NCBI RefSeq assembly: GCF_003387165.1
Contig: NZ_QUMW01000009.1
Location: 124,001-188,000 of the forward strand
Length of the DNA: 64,000 nt
Reading direction: 5' to 3'
From: Jeotgalicoccus halotolerans
GTDB lineage: Bacteria; Bacillota; Bacilli; Staphylococcales; Salinicoccaceae
Of this stretch, positions 25,782-35,057 are shown one piece after another; positions within the stretch are counted from its first letter, which is position 1, and every line of letters begins with the position of its first letter. Below the pieces are notes generated by a model that was not told the DNA's origin, ran no database searches, and saw only the letters and a list, made by a program, of their open reading frames with translations. A program made the position numbers and the translations under genes.

Positions 25782-26978
25782 ATGACACAGTTCGATTTCA
25801 ATAAAGCTACGTCAAGAGAAGGTACATACAGCGTTCAGTACGACGGCACCGAAGCTTTATTCGGAGCGACAGGACTCGAACCTTTCTGGATTGCGGACAT
25901 GGATATAGAAACACCCGAAGTCATCAGAGATGCAATTAAAAGACGTCTCGACAACGGGATATTCGGTTATACGATGTGGCAGAACGAGCGTTTTTACGAA
26001 CCGATAAAACAGTGGTGGAAAACGCGCTTTAATATTTCTTTAAACGAAGATGATATTCACTATGCTGCTTCGGTATTATATACTGTCGGAGAAGTGATGA
26101 GGCAGACGACAAACGAAGGAGACGGGGTTATCTTAATGACGCCATCCTACAACTCATTCCCGAATTTAATTAAAGGGAATGACCGTAAAATAGTGGAGAC
26201 ACCGCTGATTTACGATGAGAGTAAAAAGGAATACTTTTTAAATACTGAAGAGTTTACGAATCTGTGCGCGCGTGAAGATGTAACTTTATATATTCACTGC
26301 AACCCGCACAATCCGACCGGCAAAGTCTGGTCAAAAGAAGAGCTGTCTGAAATTAAGAAGATCTGCCAGGAAAACAATGTATATTTAATCAGCGATGAAA
26401 TTCATATGGATTTTGTCCGTCCAAAAGAGGATTTTGTGTCGATGGTATCGCTGCTTGAAGAAAATGATTCCGTGCTCGTAACGACCGGACTCGGAAAGTC
26501 ATTTAACCTGGCAAGTATTCCGCACTCTTATTTTATTACAAAAGACAGAAATATTACGGCTGATATTACTACTGCGATGGGGAGCAGATATAATGTCAAC
26601 ACGGCTTCAAGTCTCGCACTCGCGGCGATAGAGGCTGCTTATACGGAATGCGGGGAATGGATTGACCAGCTGAACGATCATGTGGCAGGGAACTTCCAGC
26701 TGATCAGCGACTATATCGACGAGCATCTGTCCGAATATTTATCATTTGATATTCCGAAGGCAACTTATCTCGGCTGGATCAGTTTTGAAAAATCCGGCCT
26801 GGATGCATCAGAGGTCCACAGAGCTCTTGTGGAAGTCGGCGGAATTGCTGTGTCTCCGGGCAAACTGTATCTGGATGATGAGAATAAACATTTCAGATTC
26901 AATGTTGCTTCAAGCAGGACACGTATAAAAGACGGTCTTGACCGCATCAGAAAAACATTTGAACATTTAAGCAAATAA
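25782..26978 (+). CDS. patB: PatB/MalY-type PLP-dependent C-S lyase (cystathionine beta-lyase)
   Basis: 398-residue fold-type I PLP enzyme. FWIADMDIETPEVI at the N terminus, HCNPHNPTGKVWSKEEL, LISDEIHMDFV (PLP Asp) and TTGLGKSFNLASIP with the Schiff-base Lys identify the MalY/PatB subgroup, which cleaves cystathionine or cysteine conjugates to release thiols. ATG 25782 has GTGGAGGA in front; earlier in-frame codons from 25737 are not supported. Confidence 0.9.
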   Translation: MTQFDFNKATSREGTYSVQYDGTEALFGATGLEPFWIADMDIETPEVIRDAIKRRLDNGIFGYTMWQNERFYEPIKQWWKTRFNISLNEDDIHYAASVLYTVGEVMRQTTNEGDGVILMTPSYNSFPNLIKGNDRKIVETPLIYDESKKEYFLNTEEFTNLCAREDVTLYIHCNPHNPTGKVWSKEELSEIKKICQENNVYLISDEIHMDFVRPKEDFVSMVSLLEENDSVLVTTGLGKSFNLASIPHSYFITKDRNITADITTAMGSRYNVNTASSLALAAIEAAYTECGEWIDQLNDHVAGNFQLISDYIDEHLSEYLSFDIPKATYLGWISFEKSGLDASEVHRALVEVGGIAVSPGKLYLDDENKHFRFNVASSRTRIKDGLDRIRKTFEHLSK

Positions 26979-26980
26979 AA

Positions 26981-27018
26981 AAATCATGGGGATTACTGAA
27001 CAGTAATCTCCATGATTT
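26981..27018. terminator. Bidirectional terminator, patB / ytzB
   Basis: Long stem AAATCATGGGGATTACTG / CAGTAATCTCCATGATTT (one mismatch), flanked by A and T runs; overlaps the 3' end of the minus-strand ytzB-like gene. Confidence 0.85.
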
Positions 27019-27289
27019 CAGCTGTGTAAGGATCTGCTAAAAAGTTATATTTCACCGTATTTTCATCATTGCCGACATGCAGCACACCGCTTACGGTGTT
27101 TGTATTTAAACCAAAACGGTTTTGGCCGTCTGCCTGGTAGTCGAGTGAAATGAATGAAATGTCTTCAAATTGAAGGTGCAGGTTATCGACAATTTTCTTC
27201 GTATCGACTCTGCGGTGCAGTAATAACCATACTAATAGCGGAATAACCGTTACAGCCAATAATGTAAATACAATCAAATTACGCTTCAT
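26993..27289 (-). CDS. YtzB-like membrane-anchored small protein (possible PepSY-type domain)
   Basis: 98-residue protein: one N-terminal membrane helix (about 4-23), then an extracellular alpha/beta stretch of about 70 residues ending in YTAEIMEITVQ. Its position beside the M42 peptidase gene matches Bacillus ytzB, which carries a PepSY domain; the sequence match is weak. Start ATG 27289 follows AGGAGGATGTAC. It is divergent from the peptidase. Confidence 0.65.
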   Translation of the reverse strand: MKRNLIVFTLLAVTVIPLLVWLLLHRRVDTKKIVDNLHLQFEDISFISLDYQADGQNRFGLNTNTVSGVLHVGNDENTVKYNFLADPYTAEIMEITVQ

Positions 27290-27359
27290 ATGTACATCCT
27301 CCTTATGAAGTAGTTTAACACAGAATATTAAATAATTAACAATTAAAAGGGGTATTTTC

Positions 27360-28433
27360 ATGGAACTGTCGAAAAAAACACTGGAAAGAATGAAGACTTT
27401 AACAGAATTGCACGGTGCACCCGGATTTGAAGATAAAGTGCGTGAATACATGAGAGCTGAACTGTCGGAATATGCTGATGAAATTATTCAGGATGGTCTC
27501 GGCGGTATTTTTGCAGTCAAAAAGAGCAAAAATAAAAATGCTCCGAAAGTTCTTGTCGCAGCTCATATGGATGAGGTCGGTTTTATGGTCACTGAACTGA
27601 CGGACAACGGCTTCCTTAAATTTACGCCGCTTGGCGGCTGGCCGACTGATGTTTTATTAAGCCAGCGGTTTTCAGTGCGCACAGCATCGGATGAAGAAAT
27701 TACAGGCGTTATCGGCAGCGTGCCGGTTCACTTCAGAAGAGGTGAAAACAAAGAGACTAAAATCGAAGACATGCTTCTCGATGTGGGTGCGGACTCAAAA
27801 GAGGAACTGCTTGAAATGGGGATCAATCTCGGTGATTCCATCGTGCCGAAAGTCGATTTTCAGGTTCTTAAAAATGACAAAAAATTACTTGCCAAAGCTT
27901 GGGACAACAGATATGGCTGCCTGATTGCGATTGAAACGCTCGAGTCGCTTAAAGATACTGAGCTCGACTGTGATTTGTATATTGGAGCAAATGTTCAGGA
28001 AGAAGTTGGGCTTCGCGGAGCGAAAGCCAGCGCTAATATGATTAAGCCCGATATTGCTTTCGTTGTTGACTGTTCACCGGCCAACGATATGATGGGCAAA
28101 AAAGACGATCTTGGCAAGATAGGAGAGGGAACTCTGCTTCGTCTGTTTGACCGCACTATGATTCTCTCTCCAAAAATGCGGGAGTTCCTGCTCGATACAG
28201 CCAAAGCCTCGGATGTTAAGTATCAGTATTATCACTCACCGGGCGGAACGGATGCCGGCAGCATTCATGTCTCAGGGAACGGAGTGCCGTCAGCTGTAGT
28301 CGGTATTTGTTCACGCTATATTCACACGGCGAACTCCATTATTAACTATGAGGATTATTTGCATGCACATAATTTATTAACTTCACTGATTAAAAACGTC
28401 AATAAAGAAACTGCAGGCAGAATCCGGGGGTAA
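27360..28433 (+). CDS. ytoP: M42-family glutamyl aminopeptidase (YtoP)
   Basis: 357-residue co-catalytic metallo-aminopeptidase that self-assembles into large tetrahedral particles in its family. Metal and catalytic motifs: AAHMDEVGFM, LAKAWDNRYGC, GANVQEEVGLRGA, VDCSPANDM and SPGGTDAGSIH. Cytosolic peptide trimming is expected. The next gene begins 3 nt after its stop. Confidence 0.9.
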   Translation: MELSKKTLERMKTLTELHGAPGFEDKVREYMRAELSEYADEIIQDGLGGIFAVKKSKNKNAPKVLVAAHMDEVGFMVTELTDNGFLKFTPLGGWPTDVLLSQRFSVRTASDEEITGVIGSVPVHFRRGENKETKIEDMLLDVGADSKEELLEMGINLGDSIVPKVDFQVLKNDKKLLAKAWDNRYGCLIAIETLESLKDTELDCDLYIGANVQEEVGLRGAKASANMIKPDIAFVVDCSPANDMMGKKDDLGKIGEGTLLRLFDRTMILSPKMREFLLDTAKASDVKYQYYHSPGGTDAGSIHVSGNGVPSAVVGICSRYIHTANSIINYEDYLHAHNLLTSLIKNVNKETAGRIRG

Positions 28434-28436
28434 GCT

Positions 28437-29426
28437 ATGAAAAACATACTGCACCGCTGGTTTATAGAAGCGATGAGTTTTATGGCACTCGGATTATTCG
28501 GCACTTTAATCATCGGTCTGATTATTAATACTGCGGCATCTTATATCCCGTTTTTAAGCAGCCTGTCGGTAATCGGCGATACAGCACAGAGCTTAACAGG
28601 CGCTGCGATCGGTGTTGCCATTGCTTACGGCTTGAAGTCTCCCCCGCTCGTTATTTTCTCGGTGCTCGCTGTCAGCCAGCACGCTTATGATCTAGGCGGG
28701 GCGGCTGCGAGTTTTATCGTAAGTTTAATAATTATTGAAGCGGCGAGACTTTATCAGCAGAAAACGAAACTCGATATAATCGTGACACCGCTGTTTACTT
28801 TAATTGCCGGTTTTCTAATCGCCGGTTTAATCGGCGAAGCAGTAGGCGGTGTAATGACGGGGCTTGGTGATATTATCGTCTTTGCGACTGATCAGCAGCC
28901 GTTTATGATGGGCATTCTTGTAAGTGTCGTCTTCGGCATCACGCTGACAGCGCCGCTGTCGAGTGCGGCTCTTGCTCTCATGCTCGACTTAAGCGGCGTA
29001 GCCGCCGGTGCAGCAGTTATCGGCTGCTGCTGCCATATGGTCGGGCTCGCTGCGATGAGCTACAAAGATAACGGCGTATCCGGTGTCATTTCAATCGGTG
29101 TCGGCACATCGATGCTGCAGGTGCCGAATATACTGAGGAATCCATTCATTATTATGCCGCCGGTTATCGCCAGTGCAATTATTGCACCGATTATGACTGT
29201 CTTTTTTCCGATGGAAAATAATGCAGCCGGGGCAGGCATGGGAACGAGCGGCTTCGTCGGCCAGATTATGGCAGTTGAAACGATGGGGCTGTCGATGTCC
29301 ACTGTGATGCTGATTCTGGTATTTCATATCGTTTTACCTCTAATTGTAACTCTGATATTCTATAAACTGTTTAGCTTTTACGGGTTTATTAAACAGGGCG
29401 ATCAAATTATTAGCTTAGGTAAATAA
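28437..29426 (+). CDS. PTS EIIC-like membrane protein (PTS_EIIC_2 family)
   Basis: 329-residue polytopic membrane protein, Gly/Ala/Ile-rich, with about ten helices. Sequence style (FGITLTAPLSSAALALML, GCCCHMVGLAAMSY, VGTSMLQVPNI) fits the PTS_EIIC_2 family found in firmicutes. No EIIA, EIIB or EIIC phosphorylation site is present, so sugar PTS transport is doubtful and the real role is unknown. It is 3 nt downstream of ytoP, suggesting co-expression. Confidence 0.75.
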   Translation: MKNILHRWFIEAMSFMALGLFGTLIIGLIINTAASYIPFLSSLSVIGDTAQSLTGAAIGVAIAYGLKSPPLVIFSVLAVSQHAYDLGGAAASFIVSLIIIEAARLYQQKTKLDIIVTPLFTLIAGFLIAGLIGEAVGGVMTGLGDIIVFATDQQPFMMGILVSVVFGITLTAPLSSAALALMLDLSGVAAGAAVIGCCCHMVGLAAMSYKDNGVSGVISIGVGTSMLQVPNILRNPFIIMPPVIASAIIAPIMTVFFPMENNAAGAGMGTSGFVGQIMAVETMGLSMSTVMLILVFHIVLPLIVTLIFYKLFSFYGFIKQGDQIISLGK

Positions 29427-29441
29427 CACAGGAGGTAAATC

Positions 29442-30251
29442 ATGAATATTTATAAATTGCGTGATCTGATTATTGAAAGAATCACGGCAAAAAGAAATGA
29501 TGTTTCACATAAATTCAACCGCGAAAAGGAAGAACTGCGCGTTGAGCGTACTGATAACGGTCAGGGAATTACAATTGCTTTATCAAAAGCACTGAATAAA
29601 GCGAAGAATGATGATAAAATTATAGATGAAATTGTTTATTATATCGATGAATCTCTGACGCGTATGGGAGAAGAGAAAATCGATGCGGAGACAGCGGCGA
29701 TTTACCCCGTTGTCCGTGCAACGAGTTTCCCCGATAAAACTAAAGGCGGAGAGCCGTTTATCATTACACCGCATACGAATGAAACGAATATTTATTATGC
29801 AGTTGATTTTGATAAGAGTTACCGATTAATCGACGAAGCATTGCTTGACTCTCTCGGCATGTCGGAAGAAGATATGAAAGTGCTTGCGGAAAACAATTTA
29901 AAAAATCTGCCGGTTGAAATTAAAAAACAGACAGTTCAGGACAATGATTTTTACTTCATTAATCATAATGACGGCTACGATTCGTCGCGTATTTTAAATA
30001 CGGACTTCCTGTATGAAATGCTGGAAAAAACAGAAGGTGAAATGCTGGTCGGCCTGCCGCATCAGGATGTGCTGATTATAGCAGACTGTAAAAATAACGT
30101 CGGCTACGATATTATGGCACAGATGATGATGCAGTACTTTGCAGAAGGACTGACACCGATAACATCTCTGTCGTTTTCATACGACGGAGCTAAGCTGCAG
30201 CCTGTATTTATATTAGGCAAGCAGAGAAATTACAATAAAAAAAACAAATAG
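29442..30251 (+). CDS. ytpQ: YtpQ, DUF1444 (UPF0354) protein
   Basis: 269-residue cytosolic protein of the UPF0354 family. [31 protein letters not shown] and [20 protein letters not shown] are the conserved blocks. The biochemical function is not known. It sits in the conserved ytpQ-ytpR cluster. ATG 29442 follows AGGAGG. Confidence 0.9.
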   Translation: MNIYKLRDLIIERITAKRNDVSHKFNREKEELRVERTDNGQGITIALSKALNKAKNDDKIIDEIVYYIDESLTRMGEEKIDAETAAIYPVVRATSFPDKTKGGEPFIITPHTNETNIYYAVDFDKSYRLIDEALLDSLGMSEEDMKVLAENNLKNLPVEIKKQTVQDNDFYFINHNDGYDSSRILNTDFLYEMLEKTEGEMLVGLPHQDVLIIADCKNNVGYDIMAQMMMQYFAEGLTPITSLSFSYDGAKLQPVFILGKQRNYNKKNK

Positions 30252-30262
30252 CGAAGAAAGTA

Positions 30263-30856
30263 GTGAATGATGTGAGACTCACATACAATGAAAACGTTGG
30301 AGATGTATTATTTGTAACATTAAGAAAGACGGAGAATGTCTCATATGAACACCATGGCGATATTACTCTGATTAAAGACGGCGATGAAGTCATCGGCCTG
30401 AATATTTTCAAGGCAGCAGATAACCTGTCACTTGACAATGCGGACATCAGCGACTATGAAACGATGGTGCCTCGTATTAACGAACTCCTTCAGAAGAAGG
30501 GCCTTGATACAATTGAGTTCGATCTGACACCGAAGTTTATCGTCGGCAAAGTAATCGAAAAAGAAGCGCATCCGGATGCGGATAAACTGAATGTAACAAA
30601 AGTGGATGTCGGCACAGAAGTGCTGCAGATTGTCTGCGGCGCGCCGAACGTTGATACAGAGCAGAAGGTTGTCGTAGCAAGAGTCGGTGCTGTAATGCCC
30701 GGCGGTTTATTTATTAAGCCTTCTACTCTCCGGGGTGTGGATTCAAACGGGATGATTTGTTCTAAGAAGGAACTTAACTTAAAAGATGACGGGGTAAAAG
30801 GTATCTATGTTTTAGACGGCAGTTACAGCGTCGGCCAGCCGTTCCCGGTCGGATAA
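30263..30856 (+). CDS. ytpR: YtpR, tRNA-binding (OB-fold) domain protein
   Basis: 197-residue protein with an N-terminal DUF4479-like segment and a C-terminal OB fold of the EMAP/PheT-B2 type ([27 protein letters not shown], then VVCGAPNV-like [26 protein letters not shown] and [13 protein letters not shown]). It probably binds tRNA or another structured RNA. GTG at 30263 is taken, but GTG at 30272 gives [11 protein letters not shown], which fits relatives equally well; the ribosome site is weak for both. Confidence 0.88.
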   Translation: MNDVRLTYNENVGDVLFVTLRKTENVSYEHHGDITLIKDGDEVIGLNIFKAADNLSLDNADISDYETMVPRINELLQKKGLDTIEFDLTPKFIVGKVIEKEAHPDADKLNVTKVDVGTEVLQIVCGAPNVDTEQKVVVARVGAVMPGGLFIKPSTLRGVDSNGMICSKKELNLKDDGVKGIYVLDGSYSVGQPFPVG

Positions 30857-30868
30857 AGGTGAGATTAA

Positions 30869-32554
30869 ATGACGAGAAGAAAAAGACGAGAATTTAATAA
30901 GGAACGACACGACAGAGAAGAGAGTAAAGAAGCATTCAAGTTTCCTCTTGATATCGGGAGTCCGGACGATGCGGATAACGGACCTGAAACTCTATTATAT
31001 TCACCGCCTGCCTATGTCAGACGGCCGCAGCAGGAAACGAAATACAGCACGTTGAGACCGTCGGTAAAACGGCCGACGAGAATGACAATTTCTAAAGCGC
31101 GTCAGGTTCCATCGTCAGTTTACGGCTTAAAAAAGCCGGAACGGCCCGAACGGGATGAGCGTGAAATTTACCTTGAAAAATTTAAAAATTATAATTCTGT
31201 CATTGTCGATAAAATTGTGCAGGAACGTACCGAACGTGAAAAAAGGAAAGATAAACAGAAGATAAAAGAGCAGCAGCGCCGTACGGAGCTTGCTGCGCTT
31301 AAAAAGAAACGCGACTCAGAAAGAGCAGGCGGCGCAAAGTTCAGGCAAAAAGCGCCAGCGAGAGAAAAGCGGCATGATACACTGAGTGTACTCGGTTCAA
31401 AACAGAACAAGCTGCGCGAAAAACAGCAGGCGGCAAACGGCAAACGAATCGGCCCGAATGCAACACAGCCGGGTATAAGCATACTCGGAAGCGCCCAGGC
31501 AGCTGATTATAAAGAACCGGACAAAGCGCTGGCAGAAAAAATTGATGAAGCATTTGTTAAACTGAATGTGGAGGGCCGTGTCATCAGTTATACTTCAAAC
31601 GGTATTATCGGCCGCTATGAAGTGAAGCTGAACCGTGCCTTTAGAGTCAGTAATATACCGCGTCTGAATGCAGCTTTGAAAGAAGAACTCAGCCTTAATG
31701 AACTGCGTATTATGAGCCCGCTGATTGGCACGTCCAACATTGGTCTCGAAGTTCCGCTTGAAAATCCGCGTCCGATTACTTTCCGCACGCTTTTTGAAGC
31801 GAGCAGTCTAAAGCTTCGTAAAAGTGATTACAAATTTGCAGTCGGTAAAACGGTTGACGATAAAATTTTCAGCTATGAATTATCAAAAGCAGGACATATT
31901 TTAATTTACGGCAATCAGCCGAATTACGATACGAATGTAATCGACAATATACTGCTGTCGCTGTTAATGAACCATAATTCGAACGATTTAAAAATTGCAA
32001 TTGCAGCTGAAGATGACAAATATGATGACTATCTCGACGTGCCGCATTCATACAGCAGCAGAGTTTCACTGACAGACAAAGAAACACTGAAAATGTTTCT
32101 GCACGAGCTGAATGAACGCAGTGTGGCGTTCAGAAGGGCACATGTCAGAAATATTCAGAGTTATAACAGCCGCGTGAAATTCGAGTCGAGAAAAGCAACC
32201 CTGGTAATTATTATCGATGATCTTGCTGCCTTATTGCAGAATAAAAATCCGGATGCAGTACGCGCGCTGATACAAATTTTAAAACAGGGAAAACCTCTCG
32301 GCATTCATGTCATTGCAAATCATATGAATACAAAAATCGATATCCGCTACGAACTTTTGCAGCTGCTGCAGACCAAGATTGCCTTTTACGATCCGGATAA
32401 TAATGCAGTAAGCGGCACAGATGAACTGACACAGGGCAATGATGCACTAGCTGTCATTCCTACTTCCAACAAACCGAACCGGATATCAATCGGCACGGTG
32501 AACAAAACAGTAAAACAGAGTGTATTTGATCATATAAAATATAATAATCGATGA
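30869..32554 (+). CDS. Degenerate FtsK/SftA-like protein without Walker motifs
   Basis: 561 residues, no membrane helices. Residues 1-215 are basic and charged, with a likely coiled coil at 95-150. Residues 220-310 match the FtsK alpha domain (GRVISYTSNGIIGRYEV; IGLEVPLENPRPITF). Residues 320-545 follow the FtsK motor fold. But the P-loop GATGSGKS is GNQPNYDT (348-355), Walker B ends IIIDDLAA, and the TQRP stretch is ANHMN. There is no C-terminal gamma DNA-binding domain, and it is much shorter than SftA. The frame is intact between ytpR and murC, where related bacteria carry an SftA/FtsK gene. It is probably a non-translocating scaffold or DNA/division-site binding protein. Confidence 0.82.
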   Translation: MTRRKRREFNKERHDREESKEAFKFPLDIGSPDDADNGPETLLYSPPAYVRRPQQETKYSTLRPSVKRPTRMTISKARQVPSSVYGLKKPERPERDEREIYLEKFKNYNSVIVDKIVQERTEREKRKDKQKIKEQQRRTELAALKKKRDSERAGGAKFRQKAPAREKRHDTLSVLGSKQNKLREKQQAANGKRIGPNATQPGISILGSAQAADYKEPDKALAEKIDEAFVKLNVEGRVISYTSNGIIGRYEVKLNRAFRVSNIPRLNAALKEELSLNELRIMSPLIGTSNIGLEVPLENPRPITFRTLFEASSLKLRKSDYKFAVGKTVDDKIFSYELSKAGHILIYGNQPNYDTNVIDNILLSLLMNHNSNDLKIAIAAEDDKYDDYLDVPHSYSSRVSLTDKETLKMFLHELNERSVAFRRAHVRNIQSYNSRVKFESRKATLVIIIDDLAALLQNKNPDAVRALIQILKQGKPLGIHVIANHMNTKIDIRYELLQLLQTKIAFYDPDNNAVSGTDELTQGNDALAVIPTSNKPNRISIGTVNKTVKQSVFDHIKYNNR

Positions 32555-32569
32555 AAGATTGGTGTAATC

Positions 32570-33871
32570 GTGAAGAAATATCATTTTATCGGAATAAAGG
32601 GTGCGGGAATGAGCGCACTTGCTCAGGTTCTCTATGACATAGGTCATGAAGTGCAGGGTTCTGATATTGAAAACGAAGTATTTACAGAGGGTCCATTGCG
32701 TAAAAAGGGAATAAAAATATTGCCTTTTTCCGAAGATAATATCGTCGAAGGCATGACATATATTGCAGGAAATGCATTTAAAGATGACCATCCTGAAATA
32801 AAAAAAGCTTATGAAATGGGCTTTGAAGTCATCCGTTATCATGTGTTTTTAGCAGACTTTATGGGCAGCTATATTTCAATCGGGGTTACCGGTTCGCACG
32901 GTAAAACATCGACGACAGGTCTTCTTTCGCACGTGATGAACGGAGATGTAGAAACGACGTATCTGATTGGTGACGGCACGGGATTTGGCCTGCCGGACAG
33001 TAAATATTTTACTTTTGAATCATGTGAATATAAACGTCACTTCCTGAGCTACTATCCCGACTATGCAATCATTACAAACATAGATTTTGATCACCCTGAT
33101 TACTTTAATGATATTTCAGATGTAGTGGACGCATTTAAGGAAATGGCATCGCAGGTGAAGAAATGTGTTATTGCTTACGGCAATGACCCGTATATCGGAC
33201 AAATTAAAGAACACGTGAAGGATATGCTGACCTACGGTATTGAGAGCAGTGATGATATCATTGCGAAGAATATTAAAGTGACTGAATCCGGCACTGTTTT
33301 TGATGTGGAAATTAAAGGTGTTCATTATGATACATTTAAAATTCCGATGTTTGGTGATCACCTCGTCTTAAATTCGCTGGCAGTAATCGGAGTCTCTTAT
33401 CTTGAAGACTTGGATATCGACTTGATTAAAGAATCATTTTTAAATTATAAAGGTGTAAAACGTCGTTTTTCTGAAACTAAACTTCATAATATGGTAATTG
33501 TTGACGATTATGCCCATCACCCAAAAGAAATCGATGCCACACTTGAGACAGCACGTAAAAAATATCCGGGTCGTGAAATTATCTCGGTTTTCCAGCCGCA
33601 TACCTTTTCGCGCACGGAAAAATTCCTGCAGGAATTTGCCAATGTACTGTCAACGTCTGATAAAGCCTATATAGTTGATATCTTTGGCTCAGCTCGTGAA
33701 ACTGCCGGCAATTTATCGAGCAAAGACCTGGTCGATTTAATACCCGGGGCAGAGCTGCTGACGGAAGCCGACCTCGAACGTCTCGATAAACATGCAGACG
33801 GCGTTATTATATTTATGGGTGCAGGAGATATCCAGAAATATGAAAAACGCTTCACTGAACTGCTCTCTTAA
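32570..33871 (+). CDS. murC: UDP-N-acetylmuramate--L-alanine ligase
   Basis: Cytosolic ligase adding L-Ala to UDP-MurNAc, the first peptide step of peptidoglycan. The 433-residue protein has FIGIKGAGMSALA, the ATP loop GVTGSHGKTSTTG (about 106-118), DYAHHPKEIDATL and FQPHTFSRT. GTG 32570 is the start (MKKYHFIG), with a weak ribosome site. It lies 15 nt after the FtsK-like gene. Confidence 0.97.
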   Translation: MKKYHFIGIKGAGMSALAQVLYDIGHEVQGSDIENEVFTEGPLRKKGIKILPFSEDNIVEGMTYIAGNAFKDDHPEIKKAYEMGFEVIRYHVFLADFMGSYISIGVTGSHGKTSTTGLLSHVMNGDVETTYLIGDGTGFGLPDSKYFTFESCEYKRHFLSYYPDYAIITNIDFDHPDYFNDISDVVDAFKEMASQVKKCVIAYGNDPYIGQIKEHVKDMLTYGIESSDDIIAKNIKVTESGTVFDVEIKGVHYDTFKIPMFGDHLVLNSLAVIGVSYLEDLDIDLIKESFLNYKGVKRRFSETKLHNMVIVDDYAHHPKEIDATLETARKKYPGREIISVFQPHTFSRTEKFLQEFANVLSTSDKAYIVDIFGSARETAGNLSSKDLVDLIPGAELLTEADLERLDKHADGVIIFMGAGDIQKYEKRFTELLS

Positions 33872-33966
33872 AATAACGAAGAGTTAATATAAAATAAATG
33901 TTTATATCATTGTGAATTAGGTTATGATAATTAAGAATACAGAAAAGAAATATTGGAGGCGTTAGA

Positions 33967-34440
33967 ATGGATTGGCAAATAGTTTTATATATTGCCGCGG
34001 GTATTGCCGCGATTGCATTTTTAGTACTGTGTATCGCAATTGCAGTTGTACTGTTCTCGGTTAAGAAAAACCTGGACCACGTAGCCAGCACCTTAGATGG
34101 ACTGGATGGTCAGATTCAGGGAATTACACGCGAGTCAACAGACCTTCTGCACAAATCGAATCGTTTAGTTGAAGATATTCAAGGCAAGTCTGAAAAACTT
34201 AATGCTGTAGTGGATGCAGTGCAGGGTATCGGTTATTCTGTAACCAACTTAAATGATTCTGTCGACCGTGTTACGAATTCAATTACACATAATATTTCTC
34301 AAAATGAAGAGAAAATTTCACAGGTTGTACAATGGTCAAACGTTGCTATGGAAATTGCGGATAAATGGCAAATAAGACAGCAGCAGCGCAACAGAGCTTA
34401 CAATAAAGTGAATGTGGATGGGCAGTCAGAGAATTTATAA
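33967..34440 (+). CDS. DUF948 protein (YtxG-like)
   Basis: 157-residue protein with one N-terminal membrane helix (about 6-30) followed by an amphipathic helical domain containing LDGLDGQIQGITREST and VTNLNDSVDRVTNSI repeats of DUF948. Relatives are linked to general stress and to the cell envelope. ATG follows TTGGAGG. The YtxH gene follows 34 nt later, the same pairing as Bacillus ytxG-ytxH. Confidence 0.85.
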   Translation: MDWQIVLYIAAGIAAIAFLVLCIAIAVVLFSVKKNLDHVASTLDGLDGQIQGITRESTDLLHKSNRLVEDIQGKSEKLNAVVDAVQGIGYSVTNLNDSVDRVTNSITHNISQNEEKISQVVQWSNVAMEIADKWQIRQQQRNRAYNKVNVDGQSENL

Positions 34441-34474
34441 GTCTCAATGATTGATCCTATTTGGAGGTTAAATC

Positions 34475-34930
34475 ATGGAAACGTATAATAGAGACAGACA
34501 CGTAAAAGGTGTCGAGAGCTACGATGCACAAGTAGAAACATCGACCGGCCGCGATTTTACGGTAGGTCTCGCATTGGGATTATTCGTCGGCGTTGTCGGC
34601 GGTCTGTTTATCGCTCCTAAATCGGGAGATGCTTTAAGAGATGACATTAAGAAGCTCCAGGATTCTGTAGTCAATGAACAGAATGACGGACCTTCAATCT
34701 CTGAAAAGCTCGATGAGAAAGTCAGTGATGTTAAACAGATGGTTAAAGACAAGAAAGCTGAAATGGACGAAAAATCGAGAGTTAAGAAACTCGATGACTC
34801 AGCAGTCCAGCTTCAGCAGCAGGCAATCCAGGAGGAAGTCGCAGACAGTAATCTGAAGCGGCCGAACGTGGTTGATATGTCGAAATACGCGGAGAAATCC
34901 GTTGCAAAGCCCAAAAAATCGGATAAATAA
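34475..34930 (+). CDS. YtxH-domain protein
   Basis: 151-residue protein with the YtxH core FTVGLALGLFVGVVGGLFIAPKSGDALRDDIK at about 28-59 (membrane helix plus APKSG motif), then a charged helical tail with KQMVKDKKAEMDEKSRVKK. General-stress or envelope protein by family; precise role unknown. The terminator follows directly. Confidence 0.87.
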   Translation: METYNRDRHVKGVESYDAQVETSTGRDFTVGLALGLFVGVVGGLFIAPKSGDALRDDIKKLQDSVVNEQNDGPSISEKLDEKVSDVKQMVKDKKAEMDEKSRVKKLDDSAVQLQQQAIQEEVADSNLKRPNVVDMSKYAEKSVAKPKKSDK

Positions 34931-34960
34931 TTCAGTCACTCCATGTGACTGAATTTTTTT
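34929..34960 (+). terminator. Terminator after ytxH
   Basis: ATTCAGTCAC / GTGACTGAAT stem, loop TCCAT, seven-T run. Confidence 0.9.
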
Positions 34961-35003
34961 GTTATAATATTGTTACATATACGGTACCAAAGAAGGCAAA
35001 AAT

Positions 35004-35032
35004 TTGATATTATTGATTAAAACGTTTACATT
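35004..35032 (+). promoter_or_regulatory. ccpA promoter with embedded cre site
   Basis: TTGATA at 35004-35009, 17-bp spacer, TACATT at 35027-35032. The sequence ATTAAAACGTTTACA (35016-35030) matches the cre consensus with one mismatch and covers the spacer and most of the -10. CcpA bound here would block its own gene. Confidence 0.65.
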
Positions 35033-35057
35033 TTCACATTAGACTCGGAGGGATATT

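Noticed and set aside
30869-32554. FtsK-like gene treated as a frameshifted pseudogene
   Set aside because: The frame is continuous, homologous blocks occur in the right order on both sides of the lost P loop, and it has close spacing to its neighbours.
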